Below, piece by piece: positions 42,592 through 50,600 of a DNA stretch of 64,000 nucleotides. The position numbers and the translations under genes are program-made. This DNA comes from Prauserella muralis (GTDB lineage: Bacteria; Actinomycetota; Actinomycetes; Mycobacteriales; Pseudonocardiaceae): the NCBI RefSeq assembly GCF_003202285.1, contig NZ_MASW01000001.1:1827681-1891680 (forward strand), read 5' to 3'. Every line of letters begins with the position of its first letter. The first letter of the stretch is position 1. The notes under the pieces are model-generated. The model had not been told where the DNA came from and ran no database searches. It saw only the letters and a program-made list of their open reading frames with translations.

Positions 42592-43290
42592 TCACGCCGC
42601 GCGCGGATGGTAGGAGTCCACGTACTCCTGGCCGGACAGCTCCAGGATCGCGGACATGATCTCGTCGGTCACCGCGCGGCGGATGGCCGGTGACGCGGCG
42701 AGCCCGTCGTAGCGCGAGAATTCCAGCGGTCCGCCGAACCGCACCGCGATGCGCGCCGGGCGGGGCAGCCGCGCGCCCACCGGCAGCAGCCGCTGCGTGC
42801 CGGACAGCGCCACCGGCACCACCGGTGCCGCCGTGGCCAGCGCGAGCGCGCCGACTCCGGTGTGCCCGCGGTGCAGGCGGCCGTCGAGCGAGCGGGTGCC
42901 CTCTGGGTAGATGCCGAACGCGCCGCCGGAGTCCAGCACCCTGCGCGCCGCCCCGAGCGCGGCCAGCCCGGCCGCCGCGTTGCCCCGCTCCACCGGCACG
43001 TAGCCCAGCGCCGACACGAACGACGCCAGCAGCCTGCCCCGCGCACCCGTGCCCTGGAAGTACTCGGCCTTGCCGAGGAACTTCACCGGCCGCCGCGCCA
43101 CGATCGGGATCACGGCCGTGTCCAGGGCCGAGCGGTGGTTCGCGGCCAGGATCACCGGCCCGTGTTCGGGCACGTTCTCCAGACCCTCGACCTCCGGCCG
43201 GTAGGCGAGCTTGGCCAGCGGTGCCAGCCCGGAACGGATCAGCAGGTGCAACACGAGTCCTCCCACGGCGGTCTGTTGCCAGGATGGCAC
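42592..43290 (-). CDS. 1-acyl-sn-glycerol-3-phosphate acyltransferase (PlsC family)
   Basis: 232 aa from the GTG at 43290; GTG at 43254 (220 aa) is also good. Motif I NHRSALD (HX4D), motif II-type KFLGKAEYFQGTGARGRLL and motif III YPEGTRSLDGRLHRGHTGVG are present, then VPVALSGTQRLLPVG. It acylates lysophosphatidic acid or a related glycerolipid at the membrane. The 43290 start is just 9 nt from the divergent gpgS start, which is one reason to consider the shorter form. Confidence 0.9.
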   Translation of the reverse strand: MPSWQQTAVGGLVLHLLIRSGLAPLAKLAYRPEVEGLENVPEHGPVILAANHRSALDTAVIPIVARRPVKFLGKAEYFQGTGARGRLLASFVSALGYVPVERGNAAAGLAALGAARRVLDSGGAFGIYPEGTRSLDGRLHRGHTGVGALALATAAPVVPVALSGTQRLLPVGARLPRPARIAVRFGGPLEFSRYDGLAASPAIRRAVTDEIMSAILELSGQEYVDSYHPRAA

Positions 43291-43299
43291 GATCAGCCC

Positions 43300-44220
43300 A
43301 TGGACGAGCGGTGGTTCGCGCGGCGCACCTGGCAGGAGCCGCCGTGGACGTCCGGTGAGCTGCGGCGAGCCAAGGGCGCGCGCACGGTGTCGGTGGTGCT
43401 GCCCGCGCTCGACGAGCAGGCCACGGTCGGCGACGTCGTGGCATCGGTGCGGCCGCTGCTCGGCTCGCTCGTCGACGAGCTCGTCGTCATGGACTCCGGC
43501 TCCACCGACGACACGGTCGCCGTCGCCCGCGCGGCCGGGGCGCGGGTGGTGTGCCGCGAGGACGTGCTGCCCGAGTTCACGCCGCTGCCCGGCAAGGGCG
43601 AGGTGCTGTGGCGGTCGCTCGCGGCCACCAGTGGCGAGCTGGTGGTGTTCCTCGACTCCGATCTCGTCGACCCGGATCCGGGGTTCGTGCCCGCGCTGCT
43701 CGGCCCGCTGCTGTGCGAGCAGGGAGTGCACCTGGTGAAGGGCTTCTACCGCCGCCCGCTGCGGCTGGAGAGCGCCGAGACCGGCACCGGCGGCGGCCGC
43801 GTCACCGAACTGCTCGCCAGGCCCCTGCTGTCGGCGCTGCGCCCGGCGCTGTCCGGGCTCGTGCAGCCGCTCGGCGGCGAGTACGCGGCCACCAGGCAGC
43901 TGCTGGAGTCGGTGCCCTTCGCCACCGGTTACGGCGTCGAGATCGGCCTGCTGCTCGACGCCGAGGCGCGGCACGGGCTGGACGCGCTCGCCCAGGTGAA
44001 CCTCGGGGTCCGCAAGCACCGCAACCGCTCGCTCACCCAGCTGGGCGTGATGGCGCGGCAGATTCTCGGCACCGCGCTCGACCGCTGCGGCGTCGCGGCG
44101 CCGGGCGGGCCGGAGCTGACCCAGTTCGTGCAGGTGGCGGGGGAGTGGCTGCCCGACGTCGCGCAGGCGCCGGTGAGCGACCGGCCGCCGATGCGGCAGG
44201 TGCTGGCGCGCAGCACGTGA
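43300..44220 (+). CDS. gpgS: Glucosyl-3-phosphoglycerate synthase
   Basis: 306 aa. GT81 retaining enzyme that makes glucosyl-3-phosphoglycerate, first step towards methylglucose lipopolysaccharide. Seen: TVSVVLPALDEQATVGDVVA, VVMDSGSTDDTVAVARAAGA, PLPGKGEVLWRSLAATSGE, VVFLDSDLVDPDPGFVPALL (the metal-binding DSD), VKGFYRRPL, GGRVTELLARPLLSALRPAL and GVRKHRNRSLTQLGVMA. The ATG at 43300 gives the normal N-terminus. Next gene is the Rv1209-type DivIVA-domain protein, the same order as M. tuberculosis Rv1208-Rv1210. Confidence 0.96.
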   Translation: MDERWFARRTWQEPPWTSGELRRAKGARTVSVVLPALDEQATVGDVVASVRPLLGSLVDELVVMDSGSTDDTVAVARAAGARVVCREDVLPEFTPLPGKGEVLWRSLAATSGELVVFLDSDLVDPDPGFVPALLGPLLCEQGVHLVKGFYRRPLRLESAETGTGGGRVTELLARPLLSALRPALSGLVQPLGGEYAATRQLLESVPFATGYGVEIGLLLDAEARHGLDALAQVNLGVRKHRNRSLTQLGVMARQILGTALDRCGVAAPGGPELTQFVQVAGEWLPDVAQAPVSDRPPMRQVLARST

Positions 44221-44242
44221 GCAGGGCACATGTGTCACGATC

Positions 44243-44569
44243 GTGGCTGTGACCACCGCACTCATCTATCTCGTCGTCATGCTGCTCGTGGCAGCCGTGG
44301 TGTTCCTGCTCGCGGCCGTCGTGTTCGGGCGCGGCGAGGAGCTGGCCCCGCTCCCGCCGGGCAGCTCGCCGACGCGGCTGCCCGCCGAGGACATCACGGG
44401 CGAGGACGTGAGCGGGGTCAAGTTCCAGCTCGTGCTGCGCGGGTACAAGATGTCCGAGGTCGATTGGGTGATGATGCGCCTTGGCAAGGAGATCGACGGC
44501 CTGCGGCAGCGGGTCGCCGAGCTGGAGGCAGAGGTCGGCGAGTCCGCGCGCCGCGGGGCCCGCTCATGA
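44243..44569 (+). CDS. DivIVA-domain membrane-anchored protein (Rv1209-like)
   Basis: 108 aa (GTG at 44243; GTG at 44249 also possible). An N-terminal transmembrane helix at about 5-28 (LIYLVVMLLVAAVVFLLAAV) is followed by a DivIVA-type motif DVSGVKFQLVLRGYKMSEVD and a short coiled coil (MRLGKEIDGLRQRVAELEAE). It probably marks poles or septa like other DivIVA-domain proteins of actinobacteria; role unproven. Overlaps the SRPBCC gene by 4 nt (ATGA). Confidence 0.85.
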   Translation: MAVTTALIYLVVMLLVAAVVFLLAAVVFGRGEELAPLPPGSSPTRLPAEDITGEDVSGVKFQLVLRGYKMSEVDWVMMRLGKEIDGLRQRVAELEAEVGESARRGARS

Positions 44570-45018
44570 GTGATGTCGTCGAGTCGGTGGAGGTGCCCGC
44601 GCCCGCGGGCACGACGTGGCTCGCGCTCACCGACTGGCAGCGGCAGGACGAGTGGATGCTCGGCACGCGGGTGCGGGTGGTGGCGGGCAACGGCCGCAGC
44701 GTCGGCTCCCGGCTGGAGGCGTTCACCGGCGTGGCCGGGATCGGCGTCACCGACACCATGGAGATCACCGGATGGGAGCCACCGGTGCGCTGCACGGTGC
44801 GCCACCTCGGGCTCGTCGTGCGTGGCACCGGGGCGTTCCACGTGCAGGAGCGCGGGCCGCACCGGTCGATGCTGATCTGGTCCGAGCAGCTCGACCCGCC
44901 GCTCGGGTTCGTCGGCAGGCTCGGCTGGCCGTTGGCCAAGCCCGTGTTCTCCCTCGGGCTGCGCCGGTCGCTGACGAACTTCGCGCGGTTCGCCGAGTCG
45001 TACATGGTGGGCGGATGA
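44566..45018 (+). CDS. SRPBCC family protein (polyketide cyclase/dehydrase-like)
   Basis: 150 aa. START-like helix-grip fold: VVESVEVPAPAGTTWLALTD, WQRQDEWMLGTRVRVVAGNG, DTMEITGWEPPVRCTVRHLG and SLGLRRSLTNFARFAES, the closing helix. It binds a hydrophobic ligand; none is identified. It is coupled by 4-nt overlaps both to the DivIVA-domain gene and to tagA. Confidence 0.85.
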   Translation: MSDVVESVEVPAPAGTTWLALTDWQRQDEWMLGTRVRVVAGNGRSVGSRLEAFTGVAGIGVTDTMEITGWEPPVRCTVRHLGLVVRGTGAFHVQERGPHRSMLIWSEQLDPPLGFVGRLGWPLAKPVFSLGLRRSLTNFARFAESYMVGG

Positions 45019-45584
45019 GCAACCTGTTGGGCGCCGACGGCGTGGCGCGCTGCTCGTGGGGCAACTCGGCCCCCGACTACGCCGAGTACCACGACACGGA
45101 GTGGGGCGTGCCGCTGCGCGGCGAGGCCGCCCTGTTCGAGCGGCTGTCGCTGGAGGCCTTCCAGTCCGGCCTGTCGTGGCTGACGATCCTGCGCAAGCGC
45201 GAGGCGTTCCGCCGCGCCTTCGCCGGGTTCGAGCCCGCGAAGGTCGCCGAGTTCGGTGACGCCGACGCCGAGCGGCTGCTCGCCGACGCGTCGATCGTGC
45301 GCAACCGCGCCAAGATCGCCGCCACCATCGCCAACGCCAGGGCCGTGGCCGAGCTGGACCGGCCGCTCGACGAGCTGCTCTGGTCGTTCGCGCCGGAGCG
45401 GTCCGGCAGGACGCGGCCGGCGACGATGGCCGACGTGCCCGCCGTGACGCCCGAGTCGACGGCGATGGCGAAGGAGCTGAAGAAGCGCGGCTTCGTCTTC
45501 GTCGGGCCCACCACCTGCTACGCGATGATGCAGGCCACGGGCATGGTGGACGATCACGTCCAGGGCTGCTTCCTGGCGTCCTGA
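45015..45584 (+). CDS. tagA: DNA-3-methyladenine glycosylase I
   Basis: 189 aa. TAG family: RCSWGNSAPDYAEYHDTEWG carries the zinc-ligand Cys and His; RLSLEAFQSGLSWLTILRKR and FEPAKVAEFGDADAERLLAD follow; DDHVQGCF carries the last His and Cys of the zinc snap. It removes 3-methyladenine from alkylated DNA. It ends the coupled run DivIVA-SRPBCC-tagA. A second, unrelated alkyl-base glycosylase gene lies at 27370-28287. Confidence 0.95.
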   Translation: MSNLLGADGVARCSWGNSAPDYAEYHDTEWGVPLRGEAALFERLSLEAFQSGLSWLTILRKREAFRRAFAGFEPAKVAEFGDADAERLLADASIVRNRAKIAATIANARAVAELDRPLDELLWSFAPERSGRTRPATMADVPAVTPESTAMAKELKKRGFVFVGPTTCYAMMQATGMVDDHVQGCFLAS

Positions 45585-45588
45585 TCGC

Positions 45589-45667
45589 GAGCGGGGCTCC
45601 CTCGGCGACCGGCCGGACGGCACGCCCCGCTCCAGCGCGGAGGTGACGCGCCCTGCCGGTCGCCGAG
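45589..45667. terminator. Interleaved inverted repeats between tagA and the enoyl-CoA hydratase gene
   Basis: GAGCGGGGC (45589-45597) pairs perfectly with GCCCCGCTC (45624-45632). CTCGGCGACCGGC (45601-45613) pairs perfectly with GCCGGTCGCCGAG (45655-45667). The order A-B-A'-B' means the two stems are mutually crossing (pseudoknot topology). It fills the gap between convergent genes. Confidence 0.6.
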
Positions 45668-45673
45668 GTGCGC

Positions 45674-46468
45674 TCACCGGCCGGTGAAGTCCGGCTTGCG
45701 CTTCTCGACGAACGCGCGGACGGCCTCGGTGTGGTCGGCCGTCGCGCCGAGCGCGGACTGTGCCGCGTCCTCCGCCGCGAGGGCGTCCTCCAGCGTGCTC
45801 TGCGCGGCGGCGCTGAGCGTGCCCTTGATCTTCGAGAAGGCGGCGGTGGGGCCCGCGGCGAGCCGGGCGGCGAGCTCGTGGGCCCTGCCCGGCAGGTCCT
45901 CGTCGGCCACGACCTCGCTGACCAGGCCGATGCGCAGTGCCTCGGTGGAGTCGACGGTGCGGGCGAGCAGCATCAGCTCCAGCGCGCGGCCGTAGCCGAT
46001 GAGCCGCTGCAGCGTCCACGACGCACCCGAGTCGGGGCCGAGGCCCACGTTGGCGAAGGCCATCATGAAGTTCGCCGACGCGGCGGCGATGCGCAGGTCG
46101 GCGGCGTAGGCGAAGGCCGCGCCCGCCCCGGCCGCGGGCCCGTTGACGGCGGCGATCACCGGCTTCGGAGCGTCGACGATGGCCCTGATGATCGGGTTGT
46201 AGTGCTCGGCGACCGTGCGCAACGGAGCGCTGTCACCGGCTTCCAACAGGCCGATGTGCTCCTTGAGGTCCTGGCCCGCACAGAACGCCTTGCCCGCGCC
46301 GGTAAGCACGATGGCGCGCACGGCGTCGTCACCGGCGGCCTGCGTGAGCGCGTCGAGGAGCCGCTCCTTCAGCTCGACGGTGAGCGAGTTGTACGCCTTG
46401 GGGCGGTTGAGCGTCAGGGTCCGCACCCCGTGGGCGTCGGTCAGTTGCAGCACGTCCTCTGTGGTCAC
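45674..46468 (-). CDS. Enoyl-CoA hydratase/isomerase family protein (PaaG-like)
   Basis: 264 aa from the GTG at 46468. Crotonase fold: RTLTLNRPKAYNSLTVELKE, GAGKAFCAGQDLKEHIGLLE (oxyanion-hole segment), AAVNGPAAGAGAAFAYAADL, FANVGLGPDSGASWTLQRLI (the catalytic acid position has D of LGPDSG) and ARTVDSTEALRIGLVSEVV. The GPDSG site resembles PaaG-type isomerases more than classic hydratases, which have Glu pairs. It may act in fatty acid or aromatic breakdown. Alone on the minus strand. Confidence 0.9.
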   Translation of the reverse strand: MTTEDVLQLTDAHGVRTLTLNRPKAYNSLTVELKERLLDALTQAAGDDAVRAIVLTGAGKAFCAGQDLKEHIGLLEAGDSAPLRTVAEHYNPIIRAIVDAPKPVIAAVNGPAAGAGAAFAYAADLRIAAASANFMMAFANVGLGPDSGASWTLQRLIGYGRALELMLLARTVDSTEALRIGLVSEVVADEDLPGRAHELAARLAAGPTAAFSKIKGTLSAAAQSTLEDALAAEDAAQSALGATADHTEAVRAFVEKRKPDFTGR

Positions 46469-46659
46469 GTGAAAAACCCTCCGTCGTCGGCTTCGCCCCG
46501 CGAGTCTGACAGCCTCGCGAGCCGCATACCAGCGTCTATGTCCAGCGCTAAGATCGGTCCGCGTTCGCCGCCCTGTGCCGATGGGGGACAATGGTCACAA
46601 CCCGGTTGCTTCGGCGAGCGCGACCCGGGCGCGCTGGTTGTTAACGGAGGGAGCACGCT

Positions 46660-46827
46660 ATGGCGGCCATGAAGCCCCGGACCGGAGATGGTCCCCTCGA
46701 AGTCACCAAGGAGGGACGGGGCCTCGTGATGCGCGTACCGCTGGAGGGTGGTGGGCGACTCGTCGTCGAGCTGTCGGCCGAGGAGGCCAAGGACCTCGGT
46801 GCGGCCCTTCAGGAGGCCACCAGCTAA
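46660..46827 (+). CDS. DUF3117 small conserved protein (Rv1211-like)
   Basis: 55 aa. ATG at 46660 with CGGAGGGAG upstream. The sequence MAAMKPRTGDGPLEVTKEGR then MRVPLEGGGRLVVELSAEEA is the highly conserved DUF3117 pattern of actinobacteria. No function is known. In M. tuberculosis the equivalent (Rv1211) also follows tagA (Rv1210). The start lies 191 nt from the divergent enoyl-CoA hydratase start. Confidence 0.9.
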   Translation: MAAMKPRTGDGPLEVTKEGRGLVMRVPLEGGGRLVVELSAEEAKDLGAALQEATS

Positions 46828-46905
46828 CCACGTCCCGCACACTCCTCCGCCAGCCCCGACGCCGCCGCTCGCGCTGGCTACGTTCACCGTGCCTGGAGGC
46901 CGCCG

Positions 46906-48378
46906 ATGGCGCGTTCCCCGCTGCCGCCCGTACCGAGTCCGCTGATCGACGTCGAGGTGGGCGCTGCCGCTCGCCGTGGGGAGCCGCTCGCGGCCGTGCT
47001 GCCGCGCGATGCCGAGACGCCGTACGCGGAGCTCGCCGAAAGCCTGCGTGCCGCCGGCAAGGCCGGTGAGGTCCATGTGGTGCCCGATGGGCATGGGGCA
47101 CGCTGGCTGGTCGGTGCCGGCGACGGCGGGCAGAAGCAGTACCGGGCGGCGGGGGCCGCCTTCGCCAGGGCCGCCAACTCCTTCGCCGAGGCGGAGGCCG
47201 ACGCGGGCGGCAGGCCACCGCGCACCGTGCAGGCGATGCTGCCGCCGGAGGCCGGTGCCGAGCAGGTCGCGGCCTTCGCCACCGGTGCGCTGCTCGGTGG
47301 CTACCGCTACGTGGTGACGGGCGAGGAACGCAAGCCGGGCGTGCGCAGGCTGCGCCTGCTGACCGGCCACGAGGGGGCCGTGCCCGCCTGCGCCGATGCC
47401 GTGCGGCGGGCCGGCCGGCTCGCCGCCGCGACCGCGCTCGCGCGGGATCTGGCGAACACGCCGTCGAACGTCAAGAACCCGGCCTGGCTGGCCGGCGTGG
47501 CCGAACGGGTCGCGGGTGAGGTGTCCGGGCTGTCGGTCACCGTGCGCGACCAGGACTGGCTCGCCGCGCAGGGCTTCGGCGGCATGCTGGCCGTCGGCGG
47601 CGGCTCGGCGAGCCCGCCGCGGCTCATCGAGCTGAGCTACCGGCCGCGCGGCGCCTCCACGCACCTGCTGCTGGTGGGCAAGGGCATCACCTTCGACACC
47701 GGCGGCCTCTCGATCAAGCCCGCCGAGGGCATGCACCTGATGCGCACCGACATGGCCGGTGGCGGGGCGGTGATCGCGGCGGTGCGCGCCGTCGCCGCGC
47801 TCGGCCTGCCCGTGCGCGTCACCGCGCTCGTGCCCGCCGCCGAGAACCACGTGTCCGGCTCGGCGTACCGTCCTGGCGACATCGTCCGGCACTACGGAGG
47901 GCGCACCACCGAGGTGCTCAACACCGACGCCGAGGGCCGGATGGTGCTCGCCGACGCGCTCGCCTACGGCGTGCGCCGGTTCTCGCCGGACGCGGTGGTG
48001 GACGTCGCGACGCTCACCGGCGCCATGAAGGTCGCGCTGGGTCTGCGCACCGGCGGGCTGTTCGCCAGCGACGACGCGCTCGCCGAGCGCGTGCGCGAGG
48101 CCGGGGAGCGGGCGGGCGAGCAGTGGTGGCGCATGCCGTTGCTGGACGCCCACGCCGACGACGTGCGTAGCGAGATCGCCGACGTGCGGCAGGCGCCGCC
48201 GGGGCCCGGCGGGATCACGGCCGCCCTGTTCCTGCGCGAGTTCACCTCCGGGCTGCCGTGGGCGCACCTGGACATCGCGGGCCCCGCGCGGGCCGAGCGC
48301 AACTACGACGAGGTGGTGCCCGGCGGCACCGGCTTCGCGGCCCGGACGCTCGTGGAGCTGGTCGCCTCGTACGCCTGA
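46906..48378 (+). CDS. pepA: Leucyl aminopeptidase (M17 family)
   Basis: 490 aa. M17 two-metal aminopeptidase. N-terminal domain (LIDVEVGAAARRGEPLAAVL), then catalytic domain with VGKGITFDTGGLSIKPAEGM, RTDMAGGGAVIAAVRAVAAL, VPAAENHVSGSAYRPGDIVR and the family signature NTDAEGRMVLADALAYG, giving Lys, Asp and Glu metal ligands and the catalytic Arg. It removes N-terminal residues in the cytoplasm. Its last 76 nt overlap the convergent LysR gene on the other strand. Confidence 0.95.
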   Translation: MARSPLPPVPSPLIDVEVGAAARRGEPLAAVLPRDAETPYAELAESLRAAGKAGEVHVVPDGHGARWLVGAGDGGQKQYRAAGAAFARAANSFAEAEADAGGRPPRTVQAMLPPEAGAEQVAAFATGALLGGYRYVVTGEERKPGVRRLRLLTGHEGAVPACADAVRRAGRLAAATALARDLANTPSNVKNPAWLAGVAERVAGEVSGLSVTVRDQDWLAAQGFGGMLAVGGGSASPPRLIELSYRPRGASTHLLLVGKGITFDTGGLSIKPAEGMHLMRTDMAGGGAVIAAVRAVAALGLPVRVTALVPAAENHVSGSAYRPGDIVRHYGGRTTEVLNTDAEGRMVLADALAYGVRRFSPDAVVDVATLTGAMKVALGLRTGGLFASDDALAERVREAGERAGEQWWRMPLLDAHADDVRSEIADVRQAPPGPGGITAALFLREFTSGLPWAHLDIAGPARAERNYDEVVPGGTGFAARTLVELVASYA

Positions 48379-49277
48379 GCGCGCACGAAGTCGCGGAACG
48401 CGGCGACGGCGGGTGCGAGCGGGTGCCCCGAAGGCCAGACCAGGCCGATCGCCCGGGTCATCGTCGGCTCCAGTGGTACCTCCGTGACCCCGGCGGGGGA
48501 GCCGGGCTCGAACTTCGGCAGCAGGGCCACGCCCAGCCCTGCCGCGACGAGCCCGCGCACGGTGTCGGACTCCTGCCCCTCGAACGCCACCGTGGGCCGG
48601 AACCCGGCGCGGGCGCAGGCCTCGTCGGTGATCTGGCGCAGGCCGTAGCCGGGTTCGAGCATCACGAACACCTCGTGCTCAAGGTCGGCGACGCGCACCC
48701 GGTCGCGCTGCGCCAGGGGGTGGCCCTCGGGCACGGAGACGAACAGCTCCTGCTCACCGAGCACGGCCGACGCCAGCGCCGGGTCTGCCGGCGGTGGTGC
48801 GACGAGCGCGAGGTCGAGCTCGCCCGCGCTCAGCCGGCCGACGATGTCCTGCCGGGAGCCCTGCACGAGGCTGAACCGGACGTGCGGGTGACCGGCGGCG
48901 CGGAAGCCGCGCAGCAGGCGGGGCACGAGCGAGCGCCCCAGCAGGTGCAGGAAGCCGAGCACCACGTGGCCGCGTTCGGGTTCGATCTCCTCGCGCGCGA
49001 GGCGGACGCCGGTGCCGAGCGCCGTGAGCGCGCGCTCGGCGGCGTCGGCGAGCAGCAGGCCCGCGCGGGTCAGCCGGATGCCGCGGCCGTCGGGCACGGT
49101 CACCGGGGCGCCGAGCCGTTCGCCGAGCGCGGCCAGGCGCCTGCTCGCGGTCGGCTGCGGGATGCCCAGCTCCCTGGCGGCGGCGGTGACGCTGCCCGTG
49201 ACCTTGAGCACGCGCAGCAGCGCCGCGTGCGGGGCGAGCTCGGCCACGAGCCGGGCATTCTCGGACTCATTCAGCAC
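48303..49277 (-). CDS. LysR-family transcriptional regulator
   Basis: 324 aa from the GTG at 49277, chosen because a CATAAT -10 hexamer lies 7 nt upstream; ATG at 49304 would run through the promoter. LysR HTH: LAPHAALLRVLKVTGSVTAA, ARELGIPQPTASRRLAALGE; then the substrate-binding domain (RGHVVLGFLHLLGRSLVPRL, GELDLALVAPPPADPALASA). It diverges from an MFS exporter gene with 63 nt between starts, the usual layout for a LysR regulator and its target. Its 3' end overlaps pepA by 76 nt, antisense. Confidence 0.92.
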   Translation of the reverse strand: MLNESENARLVAELAPHAALLRVLKVTGSVTAAARELGIPQPTASRRLAALGERLGAPVTVPDGRGIRLTRAGLLLADAAERALTALGTGVRLAREEIEPERGHVVLGFLHLLGRSLVPRLLRGFRAAGHPHVRFSLVQGSRQDIVGRLSAGELDLALVAPPPADPALASAVLGEQELFVSVPEGHPLAQRDRVRVADLEHEVFVMLEPGYGLRQITDEACARAGFRPTVAFEGQESDTVRGLVAAGLGVALLPKFEPGSPAGVTEVPLEPTMTRAIGLVWPSGHPLAPAVAAFRDFVRAQAYEATSSTSVRAAKPVPPGTTSS

Positions 49278-49340
49278 GGTATCGATTATGGGCGCATCGC
49301 GCATTGGACGTATTGATTAGCGCCGCTTAGCGTCGGCCGG
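49278..49340. promoter_or_regulatory. Divergent leaderless promoters of the LysR and MFS genes
   Basis: Plus strand: TTGGAC (49304-49309), 18 nt, TAGCGT (49328-49333), then 7 nt to the GTG at 49341. Minus strand: CATAAT (complement of 49285-49290), then 7 nt to the GTG at 49277. The whole 63-nt gap holds both promoters, leaving the middle for LysR binding. Confidence 0.6.
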
Positions 49341-50600
49341 GTGGTGACGGTGACCCGGGACCGCCCGGGCGTGCAGCGGGTGACGGTGGCGGTCGCGGCG
49401 GCGGGCGTGTGCTCGTTCGCGCTGCTCTACGCGCCGCAGCCGCTGCTGCCGCAGCTGGCGGCGGAGTTCGGGCTCGATCCGGGGCGGGCCTCGCTCGCGG
49501 TGAGCGTGGGCACGGGGGCGCTCGCGGTGGCGGTGCTGCCGATCGCCGTGCTGTCGGAGCTGGTGGGCAGGCGGCCGGTGATCGTGGCGTCGGTGCTCGC
49601 CTCGGCGGTGCTCGGGCTGCTGCTGCCGCTGGCGCCGTCGTTCGAGGTGCTGCTGGTGCTGCGGGCGTTGCAGGGGGTGGCGATCGCGGGCTTTCCCGGG
49701 GTGGCGTCGGCGTATCTCGTGGAGCGGCTGGGCCGCGCCGGGGTCGCGGCCGCGGTGGGCGCCATGATCGCGGGCAACACGGTCGGCGGCATGACCGGCA
49801 GGCTCGCCTCCGGATTCACCACCGGCCCGCTCGGCTGGCACGGAGCCCTCGCCGTCGTCGGAGCCCTCTCCCTCCTCTGCGCACTACTCACCGTGGTCAC
49901 CCTGCCCCGCTCGCCCCGCCCTAAGCGGGAGCAAGGGACATTTACTCCCGCGAAACGAGAGCAAAGGTCCCCTGCTCCCACAGGGGCGGGGCGCGGGCGG
50001 CTACGGAGCGTGGTCGGTGGGGTGGTGGTGGCGGTGCGGACGCCGGTGCTCCTCGCCCAGTACGGGGTCGCGTTGCTGGCGATGGGGTCGTTCGTGGCGC
50101 TCTACAACGCGGCCGGGTTCCGGCTCACCGGCGACCCGCTGAACCTCAGCCCCGCGGTCGCGTCGCTGGTCTTTCTCGCCTACGCCATGGGCGCGGTGTC
50201 GTCGGTGACGGCGGGCAGGCTCGTCGCCCGCTTCGGCCGTCGCCGCTCGCAGCTGGTGGCGCTGGCCGTCACCGCACTCGGCGGCGCCCTGACGCTGCCC
50301 GACTCGCTGCCGCTGGTCGTCGCCGGGTTCATCGTGCTCACCGCCGGGTTCTTCGCCACCCATGCCGTCGCCAACGGGTGGGCCGCCGCCGAGGCGCCCG
50401 CGCACGCCCGCGGCCAGTCCTCCGGCCTCTACACGCTGGCGTACTACCTGGGCAGCAGTGTCGGCGGCACCGCGGGCAGCGTCATCTACGGGCACGCGGG
50501 CTGGGGCTGGCTGATCGCCGCCGTCACCACCTGGCTGGCGCTGGCGGCGCTGAGCTGCTGTTCACCGCTGCGGCGAGCAGCCCGCTTCCGACGGGGATGA
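49341..50600 (+). CDS. MFS transporter (YnfM-like exporter)
   Basis: 419 aa, 12 transmembrane helices. Typical segments: VAVAAAGVCSFALLYAPQPL, AVLPIAVLSELVGRRPVIVA (MFS motif A-like), LVLRALQGVAIAGFPGVASA and GQSSGLYTLAYYLGSSVGGT, close to the YnfM/inner-membrane sugar-efflux group. It is divergent from, and probably controlled by, the LysR gene. Odd: the loop between helices 6 and 7 (RPKREQGTFTPAKREQRSPA) is encoded by a 53-nt inverted repeat (49927-49979). The last 77 nt overlap the convergent methyltransferase gene. Confidence 0.92.
   Translation: MVTVTRDRPGVQRVTVAVAAAGVCSFALLYAPQPLLPQLAAEFGLDPGRASLAVSVGTGALAVAVLPIAVLSELVGRRPVIVASVLASAVLGLLLPLAPSFEVLLVLRALQGVAIAGFPGVASAYLVERLGRAGVAAAVGAMIAGNTVGGMTGRLASGFTTGPLGWHGALAVVGALSLLCALLTVVTLPRSPRPKREQGTFTPAKREQRSPAPTGAGRGRLRSVVGGVVVAVRTPVLLAQYGVALLAMGSFVALYNAAGFRLTGDPLNLSPAVASLVFLAYAMGAVSSVTAGRLVARFGRRRSQLVALAVTALGGALTLPDSLPLVVAGFIVLTAGFFATHAVANGWAAAEAPAHARGQSSGLYTLAYYLGSSVGGTAGSVIYGHAGWGWLIAAVTTWLALAALSCCSPLRRAARFRRG
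49927..49979. repeat. Inverted repeat inside the MFS gene (family C)
   Basis: Arms 49927-49950 (GGGAGCAAGGGACATTTACT onward) and 49956-49979 (ending GGTCCCCTGCTCCC) are complementary over 24 nt with 4 mismatches; the loop is 5 nt. It keeps the reading frame and adds a basic linker between the two halves of the transporter. Its A/T-rich core is unlike the surrounding gene. Confidence 0.8.

Noticed and set aside
46469-46659. Riboswitch or structured RNA before the DUF3117 gene
   Set aside because: The 191-nt gap has GC-rich text but no conserved riboswitch pattern I could recognise; a promoter and leader are sufficient.
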